This document shows, piece by piece, positions 8,081-17,554 of a DNA stretch of 64,000 nucleotides; position 1 is the first letter of the stretch, and every line of letters begins with the position of its first letter. The position numbers and the translations under genes were made by a program. The notes under the pieces are model-generated. The model was not told the origin of the DNA. It did no database searches and was given only the letters and a program-made list of their open reading frames with translations. The stretch comes from Nocardia kruczakiae NBRC 101016 (GTDB lineage: Bacteria; Actinomycetota; Actinomycetes; Mycobacteriales; Mycobacteriaceae), in assembly GCF_001612965.1 (NCBI RefSeq), contig NZ_BDBL01000016.1, positions 108,273 to 172,272 of the forward strand. Direction: 5' to 3'.

Positions 8081-10021
8081 CTACTCATCCCCTTTCGCGG
8101 ATGATTCGGCGGCCGCGGGATGAGCGGCGGTCTCCGCCGGGGTGTAGTACTTCTCCAGCTCGCTCAACTCGAACAGGGCGAGCAGATCCGGCCGCATCGG
8201 CTTCTGTTCCTCCGAGGTGACCGTCACCGGCGGCACGGTCTGGCCGACACCGTCCGGATCGGTCCGGCACACCAGCAGCCGATTGCGCCACTGCGCATCC
8301 ATCTGCGGATGGTCGTCGCGGGTGTGACCGCCGCGACTCTCGGTGCGCAGCAGCGCCGCCTGCGCGACACATTCGCTGACCAGCAACATGTTTCGCAGGT
8401 CGAGTGCGAGATGCCAGCCGGGGTTGAATTGCCGGTGGCCCTCGACGGTCACACTGTCGTAGCGTTCACGCAACTCGGCCAGGCGCCCGATGGCCTGTTC
8501 GAGTTCGTGCTCCTTGCGGATGATGCCGACCAGGTCGTTCATCGTCTGCTGCAGATCCGTGTGCAGGGTGTACGGGTTTTCCCCGGTCCCCGTGGCCGGC
8601 GGATCGAAGGGCGCCAGTGCGGATTTCGCGGCCGCGTCGATATCGGCGTCGGCGACGGCCGGGCGCTGAGCCAGCTGTTCGACGTAGGAGGCCGCGCCCA
8701 GCCCGGCGCGTCGCCCGAAGACCAGCAGGTCCGACAGCGAGTTGCCGCCGAGCCGGTTGGATCCGTGCATACCGCCGGAACATTCACCGGCGGCGAACAA
8801 TCCGGGCACGGTGGCCGCGCCCGTGTCGGGATCGACCTCGATACCGCCCATCACGTAGTGACAGGTCGGCCCGACCTCCATCGGCTCCTTGGTGATGTCG
8901 ACATCGGCCAGTTCCTTGAACTGGTGATGCATCGACGGCAGCCGCCGCATGATCTCGGCGGCCGGCAGCCGGGAGGCGATGTCGAGGTACACCCCGCCGT
9001 GCTCGGTGCCGCGCCCGGCCTTGACCTCTTCGTTGATCGCGCGGGCCACCTCGTCGCGCGGCAGCAGGTCCGGGGTGCGGCGCGCGGAGTCGTTGTCGCG
9101 CAACCACTGATCGGCCTCGTCCTCGGTCTCGGCGTACTGGCCCTTGAACACCGCCGGGATGTACTCGAACATGAAGCGCTTGCCCTCGGTGTTCTTGAGC
9201 ACGCCACCGTCACCGCGCACACCCTCGGTGACCAGAATGCCCTTCACACTCGGGGGCCAGACCATACCGGTCGGATGGAACTGCAGGAATTCCATGTTGA
9301 TCAGCGAGGCGCCGGCGCGCAGCGCGAGGGCGTGACCGTCGCCGGTGTACTCCCACGAATTCGAGGTGACCTTGTAGGACTTGCCCACCCCGCCGGTGGC
9401 CAGCACGACCGCCGGAGTCTCGAAGAGGACGAACCGCCCCGATTCCCGCCAGTACCCGAACGCACCGGAGATGGCGTCGCCGTCCTTGAGCAGATCGGTG
9501 ATCGTGCATTCGGCGAACACCTTGATCCGGGCCTCGTAGTCGCCGGTCGCGGCGTAATCCTCCTGCTGCAGCGAGACGATCTTCTGCTGCATGGTGCGGA
9601 TGATCTCGAGGCCGGTGCGGTCGCCGACATGGGCCAGGCGGGGGTAGGTGTGCCCGCCGAAGTTGCGCTGGCTGATCCGCCCGTCGGGCGTCCGGTCGAA
9701 CAGCGCTCCGTAGGTCTCCAGCTCCCACACCCGGTCGGGTGCTTCCTGGGCGTGCAGTTCGGCCATGCGCCAGTTGTTGAGGAACTTTCCGCCGCGCATG
9801 GTGTCGCGGAAATGCGTCTGCCAGTTGTCCTTCTCGTTGGCATTGCCCATCGAGGCGGCGCATCCGCCTTCGGCCATGACCGTATGGGCCTTGCCGAACA
9901 ACGATTTACACACCACCGCCACCGAGAGGCCGCGTTCGCGTGCTTCGATCACCGCACGCAGGCCGGCGCCACCGGCACCGATCACGACGACGTCGTACTT
10001 GTGCCGTTCGACTTCAGGCAT
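8081..10021 (-). CDS. sdhA: Succinate dehydrogenase flavoprotein subunit
   Basis: Catalytic subunit of succinate dehydrogenase 1, 646 aa, oxidising succinate to fumarate and passing electrons to SdhB. The dinucleotide-binding motif GAGGAG is at residues 15-20, the expected FAD-linking His is His-46 in AHTVMAEGG, and the substrate/FAD segment GSNRLGGNSL is present. An AGGAG ribosome binding site precedes the ATG by 9 bases. It lies between the membrane anchor gene (60-base gap) and sdhB (2-base gap), so the three are surely co-transcribed. Length and motifs match Rv0248c-type SdhA. Confidence 0.96.
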   Translation of the reverse strand: MPEVERHKYDVVVIGAGGAGLRAVIEARERGLSVAVVCKSLFGKAHTVMAEGGCAASMGNANEKDNWQTHFRDTMRGGKFLNNWRMAELHAQEAPDRVWELETYGALFDRTPDGRISQRNFGGHTYPRLAHVGDRTGLEIIRTMQQKIVSLQQEDYAATGDYEARIKVFAECTITDLLKDGDAISGAFGYWRESGRFVLFETPAVVLATGGVGKSYKVTSNSWEYTGDGHALALRAGASLINMEFLQFHPTGMVWPPSVKGILVTEGVRGDGGVLKNTEGKRFMFEYIPAVFKGQYAETEDEADQWLRDNDSARRTPDLLPRDEVARAINEEVKAGRGTEHGGVYLDIASRLPAAEIMRRLPSMHHQFKELADVDITKEPMEVGPTCHYVMGGIEVDPDTGAATVPGLFAAGECSGGMHGSNRLGGNSLSDLLVFGRRAGLGAASYVEQLAQRPAVADADIDAAAKSALAPFDPPATGTGENPYTLHTDLQQTMNDLVGIIRKEHELEQAIGRLAELRERYDSVTVEGHRQFNPGWHLALDLRNMLLVSECVAQAALLRTESRGGHTRDDHPQMDAQWRNRLLVCRTDPDGVGQTVPPVTVTSEEQKPMRPDLLALFELSELEKYYTPAETAAHPAAAESSAKGDE

Positions 10022-10081
10022 GAAACGAATACTCCTGGGACACTGAGGAATGGGGCTCTATGGCGTTGTCTGTCGCCGGAA

Positions 10082-10912
10082 TCAACCGATGAAACGCGGA
10101 TCGGAGATGGTCCCGCTGGCGACCAGCATGATGTAGAAGTCGGTGAGCGCGAGGGTGGCCAGCGTGGTCCATGCCAGCTGCATGTGCCGCGTGTTCAACT
10201 TCGACACCTGCGTCCACATCCAGTAGCGCACCGGATGGGCGGAGAAGTGTTTGAGACGCCCGCCGGTGATATGCCGGCAGGAGTGGCACGAGATCGTATA
10301 TGCCCACAGCAGAACGACATTCACCACCAGGACGATGTTGCCCAGGCCGAAGCCGAAGCCACCGTCCTTGCCGTGGAACGCCATGATCGCGTCGTAGGTG
10401 TTGACCACCGACACGACGACCGCGACATAGAAGAAGTAGCGGTGCACGTTCTGGATGATCAGCGGAAGCCGCGTCTCACCGGTGTATTTGCCGTGCGGTT
10501 CGGCGACCGCGCAGGCCGGCGGCGAGAACCACACCGCGCGGTAGTAGGCCTTGCGGTAGTAGTAACAGGTCAACCGGAACAGCAGTAGGAACGGCAGCAC
10601 CAGGAAACCGAGCGGAATCCACATCGGCAGGTTGCCGACCCAGTGCCCGAAGTGGCTCGAACCCTCGACGCACGAGGTACTCACGCAGGGTGAGTAGAAC
10701 GGCGTCAGATAGTGGTAGTCGGAGACCCAATATGCCGTTCGCACAAAGGCTCTCACGGTTGCGTAGATGATGAATGCGGCCAGTCCGAGCACCGTGAGCA
10801 GTGGGGGGACCCACCATCGGTCGGTACGCAGAGTGCGTGTCGAAATGGCCGCGCGGCCTTTGCTGAAAACTCCCGTGCCCGCCTCGGGGGCGCGTGTCGG
10901 TGCTGCGCTCAC
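10082..10912 (-). CDS. sdhC: Succinate dehydrogenase membrane anchor subunit (Rv0249c-like)
   Basis: Single-polypeptide cytochrome-b-type membrane anchor, about 276 aa from the GTG at 10912, with about five hydrophobic helices and several conserved histidines (SSHFGHW, NVHRYFF, SCHSCRH) that may ligate heme. It anchors SdhA/SdhB and passes electrons to menaquinone. The reading frame is open to an ATG at 10987, but that start has no ribosome binding site; the GTG has GAGGC upstream and gives the length typical of the mycobacterial homologue. First gene of the sdh operon. The long PFYSPCVST..CVEGSSH loop between helices is characteristic of this actinobacterial type. Confidence 0.85.
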   Translation of the reverse strand: MSAAPTRAPEAGTGVFSKGRAAISTRTLRTDRWWVPPLLTVLGLAAFIIYATVRAFVRTAYWVSDYHYLTPFYSPCVSTSCVEGSSHFGHWVGNLPMWIPLGFLVLPFLLLFRLTCYYYRKAYYRAVWFSPPACAVAEPHGKYTGETRLPLIIQNVHRYFFYVAVVVSVVNTYDAIMAFHGKDGGFGFGLGNIVLVVNVVLLWAYTISCHSCRHITGGRLKHFSAHPVRYWMWTQVSKLNTRHMQLAWTTLATLALTDFYIMLVASGTISDPRFIG

Positions 10913-11218
10913 TGCAAGCTGCCTCGCTGGTCTACCCCGTGGAACGTCATCGTTACCTCCGGCGTCGAATGTGATGCTGAGCACCATACGACAACCGGGC
11001 TATGACTCGAGGCCGGTCCAGGCAAGATCTATCGCCGCCCCGTCCTATGATTTGCGCCACATTTTCTGAGCGTTCGACGGCGGCGGTGCAACGAGTGAAT
11101 GACGAGCTACTTCGGACCTTCTTCGCGAATACGGCGGGGTGGGGAACCGACGGGCCGCAGCGCCGTCGCGGCGGACGGACGGCCGCCGCGACGACCCGTG
11201 CTGCTGGTGAACGTCGGG
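10913..11218. other. Intergenic region upstream of the sdh operon
   Basis: About 306 bases between the sdh anchor start and the stop of the 96-aa gene, both on the minus strand. It should hold the sdh promoter, but I see no convincing -35/-10 pair, inverted repeat or coding frame. Confidence 0.4.
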
Positions 11219-11509
11219 TTACTTGGTGCGCGGCCTCGAATGGAAGCCGAGGCCCTCGTCCTGTGCGCCCATCCACGCCGCCTCGTCGGACTTGCTGTCC
11301 GGCACGTAGATGACCTCCTGCTGCCGGCGGCTGTCCACCTCGGGCGGCGGGGTGTGCTCGAACTCCTCGGCGTCGATGGTGAGTCGTTCGAGATCGTTCT
11401 CCAGCCGGCGGACCGAGTTGGCATCTCCATAGTGGGAGCGCAACGCGCCGACGCATTGCCGGAGCTGTCCGACCGCGAAGCGCAGTTCGGCGATCTCACT
11501 GCGTGTCAT
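11219..11509 (-). CDS. Conserved hypothetical protein, helical
   Basis: A 96-aa protein with a clear AGGAGG ribosome binding site before its ATG. The N-terminal half (residues 1-50) is strongly helical with heptad-like leucines and valines (IAELRFAVGQLRQCVGAL) and could dimerise; the C-terminal half is polar and ends in a basic tail. I recognise no domain. It lies alone, upstream of the sdh operon on the same strand. Confidence 0.65.
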   Translation of the reverse strand: MTRSEIAELRFAVGQLRQCVGALRSHYGDANSVRRLENDLERLTIDAEEFEHTPPPEVDSRRQQEVIYVPDSKSDEAAWMGAQDEGLGFHSRPRTK

Positions 11510-11688
11510 CGAAACCTCCTGGTGCTTCCGGGCCGATCACCGGATCGGATCCCGCCCGCAGGGCAAGATCAAATCTGTGACGGACCGCACATCGTGATCT
11601 ACAACACATTACGTGATCATTCGCGTTCTGGCTCGTCGCAGAGGGAAAAAGATCGCGCCACCTGCGCGCCCGGTGTGGTGCGTGAACC

Positions 11689-12705
11689 TCATCCGGCGGC
11701 CGGCAGGGTCGCCGCGACCGACGGGGACTCCATCCCGGCGAGCGTCGCGAGAACCGGAAGCGCGGCCTTCTCGGCTCCACGACCCTCGGGGGTGACGGCC
11801 GGCGTTCCGGTCGCGCGGTCCACGAGTGCCGCGACGGCCACCGCCACCTCCTCGGCGCGCTCCAGGATCACGCTGTGTCCGGCGCCGTCGAGCCGGACCA
11901 GTTCGGCACGACCGAGTTGCGCGGCAAGGACCACCGAATGCGCGAACGGAATCATGATGTCGGCCGATCCGCCGAGGACCAGGGCCGGGAGATCCGACAG
12001 CAGGCGCAGGGTGGGCGTCTCGTCGAAGTGGATGAGTGAATCCAGGAAGTAGGCCATGGTCGGCAGCGGAGTGTCGTTGAGCATCGCGGTGGCGAGTGCG
12101 GCCATGCGCGGATTCACCCGCCGGGAGCCGAAACTCGCCTCCCGCACCATCGGCTCGAAAACACGGCGCCCCAACCGCTTCGACACCTGGAGCGCGCGCG
12201 GCGCCCGCTGAACCGCGACCCGCAGTGAGGTCACGGTGTGCCGGTTCAGTAATCGGCCCAGTCCCACCGCCGTGATGCCGGCGGCCGCCCCGGCGATCAG
12301 CCCGACGCCGACCACCCGGGTGCCGATCGTGGCCGGGAACAGGCGAGCGTAGGCCAGCACCACCATCGCGCCCATGGAATGGCCGACCAGCACGACCGGG
12401 CCCGTCGGCGCGACCGCCCGCAGGACCGCGTCGAGATCGTGGCCCAGCTGGTCGATGGTGTAGGTCATCGGATCGGCACCGGCGGAATCGCCGTGACCGC
12501 GGTGGTCGTAGAACACCATCCGGGTGCCGGAGCCCCATTGCGGCAACAGCTGATCTCGCAGGAACCACCAGGATTCGGTCCGCAGGCAGTGACCGTGGAC
12601 GAAGACCACGGTGACCGAGGCCGTGGGCGGACCGAAGGTCCAGGCGGCCAGGGGGGTGCCGTCGTCGGCGCAGACGGTGACGCGGGTGGCGATCGTCGTG
12701 GACAT
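11689..12705 (-). CDS. Alpha/beta hydrolase
   Basis: Serine hydrolase of the alpha/beta fold, 338 aa. The oxyanion-hole segment VHGH is at 36-39, the nucleophile Ser-110 in GHSMG, and the likely acid and base are Asp-249 (GGSADIMIP) and His-277 (GAGHSVIL), so the triad is complete. An AGGAGG site precedes the ATG by 5 bases. It has no signal peptide, so it is probably cytoplasmic. It is divergent from the epoxide hydrolase at 12955, with a repeat-containing 249-base region between them. Esters or acyl thioesters are likely substrates; specificity cannot be read. Confidence 0.88.
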   Translation of the reverse strand: MSTTIATRVTVCADDGTPLAAWTFGPPTASVTVVFVHGHCLRTESWWFLRDQLLPQWGSGTRMVFYDHRGHGDSAGADPMTYTIDQLGHDLDAVLRAVAPTGPVVLVGHSMGAMVVLAYARLFPATIGTRVVGVGLIAGAAAGITAVGLGRLLNRHTVTSLRVAVQRAPRALQVSKRLGRRVFEPMVREASFGSRRVNPRMAALATAMLNDTPLPTMAYFLDSLIHFDETPTLRLLSDLPALVLGGSADIMIPFAHSVVLAAQLGRAELVRLDGAGHSVILERAEEVAVAVAALVDRATGTPAVTPEGRGAEKAALPVLATLAGMESPSVAATLPAAG

Positions 12706-12861
12706 GACGTCCTCCTGCAGAGTCCGTACCTGCCCGGATGTCGGATTGGATTGCCGCCGCGTTAACGGCCATAACCTGGTGTTATGCAGAAGTTGTACAA
12801 CTGCTGCCGCTCGTTCGCCGACGACCCGGCCGGAGGGAAATCGTCAGATTATTTCAGTCTC

Positions 12862-12890
12862 TAGAAAGAGTTATAGAAAGCGCTAGAAAG
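12862..12890 (+). repeat. Three direct TAGAAAG repeats
   Basis: Three copies of TAGAAAG at 12862-12868, 12874-12880 and 12884-12890, about one helical turn apart (12 and 10 bases), in the AT-richer stretch between the divergent alpha/beta hydrolase and epoxide hydrolase genes. The arrangement fits a cooperative regulator binding one DNA face, but no regulator is identified. Confidence 0.45.
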
Positions 12891-12954
12891 AACTCGACAC
12901 CGACTCCCGGAACTAGGGCCGAAACTGGCCTATATCGCCCCTAGCGTGGTGTTC

Positions 12955-14085
12955 ATGAGCGCAGAGATCCGCGGCTTCCGCATCGACATTCCGCAGTCCG
13001 ATATCGACGATCTGCACGATCGGCTGGAGCGGACGCGCTGGGCGCCGCAACTACCCGGCGCCGAGGGCAGCCGGGGCGTCCCGGTGACTCGGCTCCGGGA
13101 ACTGGCCGACTACTGGCGCACCGAATACGACTGGCGGGAACAGGAAGCCCGGCTCAATCGCTTCCCGCAGTACCGCACCGAGATCGACGGTGTCGATGTG
13201 CACTTCCTGCACGTGCGCTCGCCCGAGCCGGAGGCGCTGGCGCTGGTTCTCAACCACGGCTGGCCCAACACCTTCGCCGAATTCGCCGGCCTCATCGACC
13301 TTCTCGTCGATCCGCGGGCGCACGGTGGCGATCCCGCGCGGGCCTTCCATGTGGTCGTACCGTCGGTGCCGGGGTACGGATTCTCGGCCGCGCCTGCCGA
13401 AACCGGCTGGAGCGCAGACCGTGTCGGCCGGATGTGGGTGGAACTGATGGCCCGGCTCGGCTACGAGCGGTACGGCGTGCAGGGCGGCGACCTGGGCACC
13501 TACGTCGGCACCGCGATGGCCGAGGCGGCGCCCGACCGGGTGGCCGGGCTCTACATCACCGCCGGCCTCGGCTTCCCCACCGAGGCCGATGTGCCGATCC
13601 TGACCGATGCCGAACGAGCCGGCTACGAGGCGATGATGTCGGCGGATTGGGTCAACGGCGTGGATCATCGCGGGCTGCTGCGTGCGGCGCCGCAGACCTT
13701 CTCGATCGGATGGAACGATTCACCCGCGGCCGCGCTGGCCTGGATGGTGCAGAAGTACACCGACTTCAGCGCCGCCGGCGCGCTCGATGCGGCGATCGAC
13801 CGCGACGCGCTGCTGACCACCGTCGGCATCTACTGGTTCACCCAGAGTTTCGGGACGTCGGCGTGGTCGTACTACGACAGCACCGGCTTCGCCTGGCCGA
13901 CCGGTTCGGCGCAGGTCCCGACCGGGGTGTACAGCGGCGCACCGGGTATCCGCCGGCTCGCCGAGCGCACCGCGAAGATGGTGCACTGGCCGGAGGGTAA
14001 TCCGGCGGGACACCATTTCATCGCGATGGATCAGCCGGGGGCATATGCGGCCGACCTGCGCAGATTCTTCGGCGATCTCGCCTGA
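12955..14085 (+). CDS. Epoxide hydrolase (EHN-domain type)
   Basis: Epoxide hydrolase related to microsomal/juvenile-hormone types, 376 aa, adding water to epoxides. The N-terminal lid-like EHN domain (RGFRIDIPQSDIDDLHDRL) is present, then HGWP at 101-104 (oxyanion hole), nucleophile Asp-179 in GGDLG, and a C-terminal catalytic His in GHHFIAMDQP. In-frame GTG codons lie at 12946 and 12949, but the family begins near the ATG at 12955. There is no obvious Shine-Dalgarno sequence, so a leaderless transcript is possible. It converges on the acyl-CoA dehydrogenase gene. Confidence 0.9.
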   Translation: MSAEIRGFRIDIPQSDIDDLHDRLERTRWAPQLPGAEGSRGVPVTRLRELADYWRTEYDWREQEARLNRFPQYRTEIDGVDVHFLHVRSPEPEALALVLNHGWPNTFAEFAGLIDLLVDPRAHGGDPARAFHVVVPSVPGYGFSAAPAETGWSADRVGRMWVELMARLGYERYGVQGGDLGTYVGTAMAEAAPDRVAGLYITAGLGFPTEADVPILTDAERAGYEAMMSADWVNGVDHRGLLRAAPQTFSIGWNDSPAAALAWMVQKYTDFSAAGALDAAIDRDALLTTVGIYWFTQSFGTSAWSYYDSTGFAWPTGSAQVPTGVYSGAPGIRRLAERTAKMVHWPEGNPAGHHFIAMDQPGAYAADLRRFFGDLA

Positions 14086-14095
14086 GTGACGTTCG

Positions 14096-14149
14096 TCGGG
14101 AAATCTATGACTCTCGATCATTGAAACTAGACAGCCCTAGATTTCCCGA
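14096..14149. terminator. Bidirectional terminator-like inverted repeat
   Basis: Perfect 12-bp inverted repeat (TCGGGAAATCTA at 14096-14107 and TAGATTTCCCGA at 14138-14149) with a 30-base loop, exactly filling the 70-base gap between the convergent epoxide hydrolase and acyl-CoA dehydrogenase genes. It could stop transcription from both sides. Confidence 0.55.
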
Positions 14150-14155
14150 TGGACG

Positions 14156-16111
14156 CTACACGTCGGCCGCCGTGCGCGTGGACGGCAGGAACGGGGTGAG
14201 CAGATTGTGCTCGGTGGAGGGGCCGAATTCCCACTCCGCGATCCACGGGCCGGTGCCCTCGCTCGGATCGAGCACGCCCGACTCCAGCCATTCGTAGCGG
14301 CCCTCGAGCACCTGCCGGGTCAGCGCGGTGTCGGCGTCGTCGGTGTTGTCCCACAGTGCGTCGAACGCGGCCTCGACACGCAACCGGGACTGGCGGCAGA
14401 AGGTGTCGGCCAGTTCCGTCGCGGCGGCCGCGTCCCGGCTGTCCTCGGCGCGCATGGCCTGGGCCCGGACACACGCCGCCGACATGGCGAACAGTTCCGC
14501 GCCGATATCGACGAGGCGGCCCAGGAACCCCTGCCGGTATTCGAGTTTCGCCTGCCAGCGCGCCATCGCGTACATCAGTTCGCGTGCCTGCTTGCGCGAC
14601 ATCCGCTCGACGAAGCGCAGATGCGTTGCCAGCGGCCCGAATTCGGTGTAGCCGGCGGGAAGCGTGCCACGGCCGACCGCCAACTGCGGGAACCATTTCG
14701 CGTAGAAGCCGCTCGCCCCGACCGCGGCGGTGGCCTTGTCCTTCAGTGCCGCATGGCGATCCACGAGCGCGCCCGCGGCGGCCATATGCGCATCGGCCAT
14801 CTCCCGGGCGATCAGCAGCCGCATGATCTCGCTGGAACCTTCGAAGATCCGATTGATCCGCAGATCGCGCACCAGCTGTTCGGCCGGTACCGCGCGCTCG
14901 CCCCGATCGCGCAGGGAGGCGGCGGTCTCGTAGCCGCGTCCACCGCGAATCTGGACCAGTTCGTCGGCGATGCGACAGCTCATCTCGGACGCCCACAGTT
15001 TGGCCAGTGCGGCTTCGATGCGGATGTCGTTGCGCGCCTCGTCGCACATGGTCCCGGACAGTTCGAGGACCGCCTCCAGCGCGAAAGCCGTTGCGGCGAC
15101 GAAGGATATCTTCGACGCGACCGCCGCGTGCTCACCGACCGGGCGGCCCCACTGCACGCGCGCCGCCGACCAGCCGCGGCTGATCTTCAGCGACCACTTC
15201 GCCGCCGCGGTGCACAGTGCGGGAATGGCCAGCCGGCCCGCGTTGAGCGTGGTGAGCGCGATCTTCAGGCCGTCGCCCTCGCGTCCGATCAGATTGCGCG
15301 CCGGCACTCGGACCTTGTGCATGCGGGTGACGCCGTTCTCGATCCCGTGCAAACCCATGAAGGCGTTGCGGCGCTCGACGGTGATGCCCGGGGTGTCGGC
15401 CTCCACCACGAAGGCGGATATCCCGCCGCGATGGCCCGGACCCTTCGGCACCCGCGCCATCACCACCAGCAGTTCGGCGACCACACCGTTGGTCGTCCAC
15501 AACTTCACGCCGTCGAGTTCGTAGGCCTCGCCGTCGGCGGTGGGGGTCGCGGTACTCGCCATCCGAGCGGGGTCCGATCCGACATCCGGTTCGGTCAGCA
15601 GGAAGGCGCTGACCGCGCCCCGCGCGCACCGGGGCAGGAATTCGCGCTTCTGTTCCTCGGTGCCGGCCAGTTTCAGCGGCTCCGGCACGCCGATGGACTG
15701 ATGTGCCGACAGCAGCACGCCCAAACTGGCGTGCACCGAGCCGACCATCATCAGCGCCCGGTTGTAGCCGACCTGCGACAGACCCTGCCCACCGTATTCC
15801 GGCGGGATCTTGAGCCCGAAGCAGCCGAGTTCGGCCAGGCCACGGACGTAGTCGTCGGGGATCTTCGATTCGGCCTCGATGACCGACCCGTCCAACGTCT
15901 CGCAGAAGGCCCGCAGGCGTTCCAGATAGGCCTCGGTCCGCGCGGCGTCGTCGGGAGCGGGCTGTGGATACGGATGGATCAGGTCGAGCCGGAACCGGCC
16001 GAGGAACATCTGCTTGGCGAACGACGGTTTGGCCCAGGTGCTTTCGCGCGATTCCTCGACCAGTGCGCGGGCCTGTTCTTCGGTGGCGTGAACTTTCGCG
16101 GCTGTCGCCAT
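14156..16111 (-). CDS. Large acyl-CoA dehydrogenase with C-terminal extension
   Basis: FAD-dependent acyl-CoA dehydrogenase, 651 aa, catalysing the first step of beta-oxidation. The core (about residues 60-430) contains the flavin/substrate segments FLLTEPDVGSDP and LWTTNG and the C-terminal core motif RIFEGSSEIMRL. About 215 further residues form an extension as in VLCAD/ACAD9-type enzymes, much longer than the usual 380-400 aa. GGGAGGA precedes the ATG. It stands alone between an AAA ATPase gene and the convergent epoxide hydrolase. Long or branched acyl-CoAs are likely, but specificity is inferred only from architecture. Confidence 0.9.
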   Translation of the reverse strand: MATAAKVHATEEQARALVEESRESTWAKPSFAKQMFLGRFRLDLIHPYPQPAPDDAARTEAYLERLRAFCETLDGSVIEAESKIPDDYVRGLAELGCFGLKIPPEYGGQGLSQVGYNRALMMVGSVHASLGVLLSAHQSIGVPEPLKLAGTEEQKREFLPRCARGAVSAFLLTEPDVGSDPARMASTATPTADGEAYELDGVKLWTTNGVVAELLVVMARVPKGPGHRGGISAFVVEADTPGITVERRNAFMGLHGIENGVTRMHKVRVPARNLIGREGDGLKIALTTLNAGRLAIPALCTAAAKWSLKISRGWSAARVQWGRPVGEHAAVASKISFVAATAFALEAVLELSGTMCDEARNDIRIEAALAKLWASEMSCRIADELVQIRGGRGYETAASLRDRGERAVPAEQLVRDLRINRIFEGSSEIMRLLIAREMADAHMAAAGALVDRHAALKDKATAAVGASGFYAKWFPQLAVGRGTLPAGYTEFGPLATHLRFVERMSRKQARELMYAMARWQAKLEYRQGFLGRLVDIGAELFAMSAACVRAQAMRAEDSRDAAAATELADTFCRQSRLRVEAAFDALWDNTDDADTALTRQVLEGRYEWLESGVLDPSEGTGPWIAEWEFGPSTEHNLLTPFLPSTRTAADV

Positions 16112-16206
16112 GGGATCCTCCCTCGAAACGTGACCAGGATCACATTAGAGTGTAGGAGAGTTAGTTACTCGCCGGTAGGCCTACGGGGAAATCGGAAGAC
16201 GAAGAA

Positions 16207-17391
16207 TTACTGGACGCCGCGCAGATACCGCCCGAAATGTGGCACCGTGAAGCCGATGGTGCCCCGCTCCGCGGAATAGATCAGCCCCTTCTTGATGAGT
16301 CCGTCCCGGGCCGGAGACAGCGATGCGGGTTTGCGCCCCAGCTCCTTGGCGACCGCCGCGGTCGGCACCGGCCCGTCGTCGCCGGCCAGATCGGCCATCG
16401 CCCGCATGTACTCGCGCTCGGCCGGAGTTGCCCGCTCGTAGCGGGAGCCGAAGAAGCCGACCGCCAGTTCCTCCTCGGCTGCCGGGGCAGCCAGTTCCAC
16501 ATCCTCGGCGCCGATCGGGCTGCGGGCGGCCACATCCCAGGTGGCCTTACCGTAGGCCTGGACGAAATAGGGGTATCCATCCGCCTTGTCGTACAAGGCT
16601 TTCAGTGCCTCCTCGGTGAACTCCACCGCCTCGCGCTCGGCGGGCGCGATCAGCGCGCGATCCGCGGAATCGCGATCGAGCCGGTCGATGCGGTGGTAGC
16701 CGAAAAGTCGCTCGGAATAACTCTTGGAAGCCGAGAGCGCGGCCGGCAGATGTGGCAGGCCCGCGCCCACCACGATCAACGGCGCTGTCTCCTGGCTCAG
16801 TTCATGGCAGGCGCCGCAGATGGCCGAGATGTCGGCCGGTCCCAGATCCTGCATCTCGTCGATGAACACGGCGATACCGACGCCGATATCGCGGGCCAGC
16901 TGGGCCGCCTCGAGGAGCAACTCCACCAGATCGATCTCGATGTCGCCGGAGTCCGCGCGCCCGGTGACGGCCGGGACGTCGATTCCGGGTTGCCAGCGTT
17001 CGCGCATCCCCTTGTCGGCGGTCGCGCGCAGCGCGAAGGCCTTGAGGATGCCCAGGAAATCGTCGACCATCTCGGGATTGCGATGGGCGACCGCGATCTG
17101 GCGTACCGCCATATGCAGCGCCGAGGCCAGCGGCCGCCGCAAATCCTGATCCGGGCGGGCCTCCAGTTTGCCGGTTCCCCACCCGCGCGAGCGGGCCGTG
17201 GAACGAAGTTGATTGAGCAGCACCGTTTTTCCCACGCCGCGCAGGCCGGTGAGCATCACACTGCGTTCGGGACGTCCGCGCGAGATGCGTTCGAGCACGA
17301 TGTCGAACGCGTCGAGCTGTCTGTCGCGCCCGGCGAGTTCGGGCGGGCGCTGGCCGGCGCCCGGGGCATACGGATTCCGCACGGGGTCCAT
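16207..17391 (-). CDS. AAA ATPase with C-terminal winged-helix-like region (Orc1/Cdc6-like fold)
   Basis: ATP-binding protein, 394 aa. Walker A GLRGVGKT is at residues 49-56 and Walker B VFIDE at 175-179, followed by a sensor-like VVGAGLP. The C-terminal 80 residues (VPTAAVAKELGRKPASLSPARDGL) look like a winged helix, giving the STAND/Orc1-like layout of many actinobacterial regulatory ATPases. No Shine-Dalgarno sequence is evident before the ATG. It is divergent from the small coiled gene at 17555. Its cellular role is unknown; possibilities include a signalling switch or a DNA-linked ATPase. Confidence 0.85.
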   Translation of the reverse strand: MDPVRNPYAPGAGQRPPELAGRDRQLDAFDIVLERISRGRPERSVMLTGLRGVGKTVLLNQLRSTARSRGWGTGKLEARPDQDLRRPLASALHMAVRQIAVAHRNPEMVDDFLGILKAFALRATADKGMRERWQPGIDVPAVTGRADSGDIEIDLVELLLEAAQLARDIGVGIAVFIDEMQDLGPADISAICGACHELSQETAPLIVVGAGLPHLPAALSASKSYSERLFGYHRIDRLDRDSADRALIAPAEREAVEFTEEALKALYDKADGYPYFVQAYGKATWDVAARSPIGAEDVELAAPAAEEELAVGFFGSRYERATPAEREYMRAMADLAGDDGPVPTAAVAKELGRKPASLSPARDGLIKKGLIYSAERGTIGFTVPHFGRYLRGVQ

Positions 17392-17554
17392 GCCCCGACA
17401 CCGTAGCGCGTTCGCACCGAAATCTGGGGATATATACGGGATGTCCTAGATTGCGCTATCCAATCGAATGGCCGTCGCCGCGCGGGGTGACCGGGCGCGG
17501 TGCGCTCTCTACGCTGGGGGCTGATCGAGGTCCGAAATGTCCGCAGGAGGGGTC

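Noticed and set aside
8120..10588. 822-codon ORF on the plus strand opposite sdhA
   Set aside because: It is the antisense of sdhA and the anchor gene; high GC leaves the complementary frame open. No family motif in its translation.
12738..12944. 68-codon plus-strand ORF before the epoxide hydrolase
   Set aside because: No ribosome binding site, mixed composition, and it covers the repeat-rich regulatory stretch; more likely intergenic.
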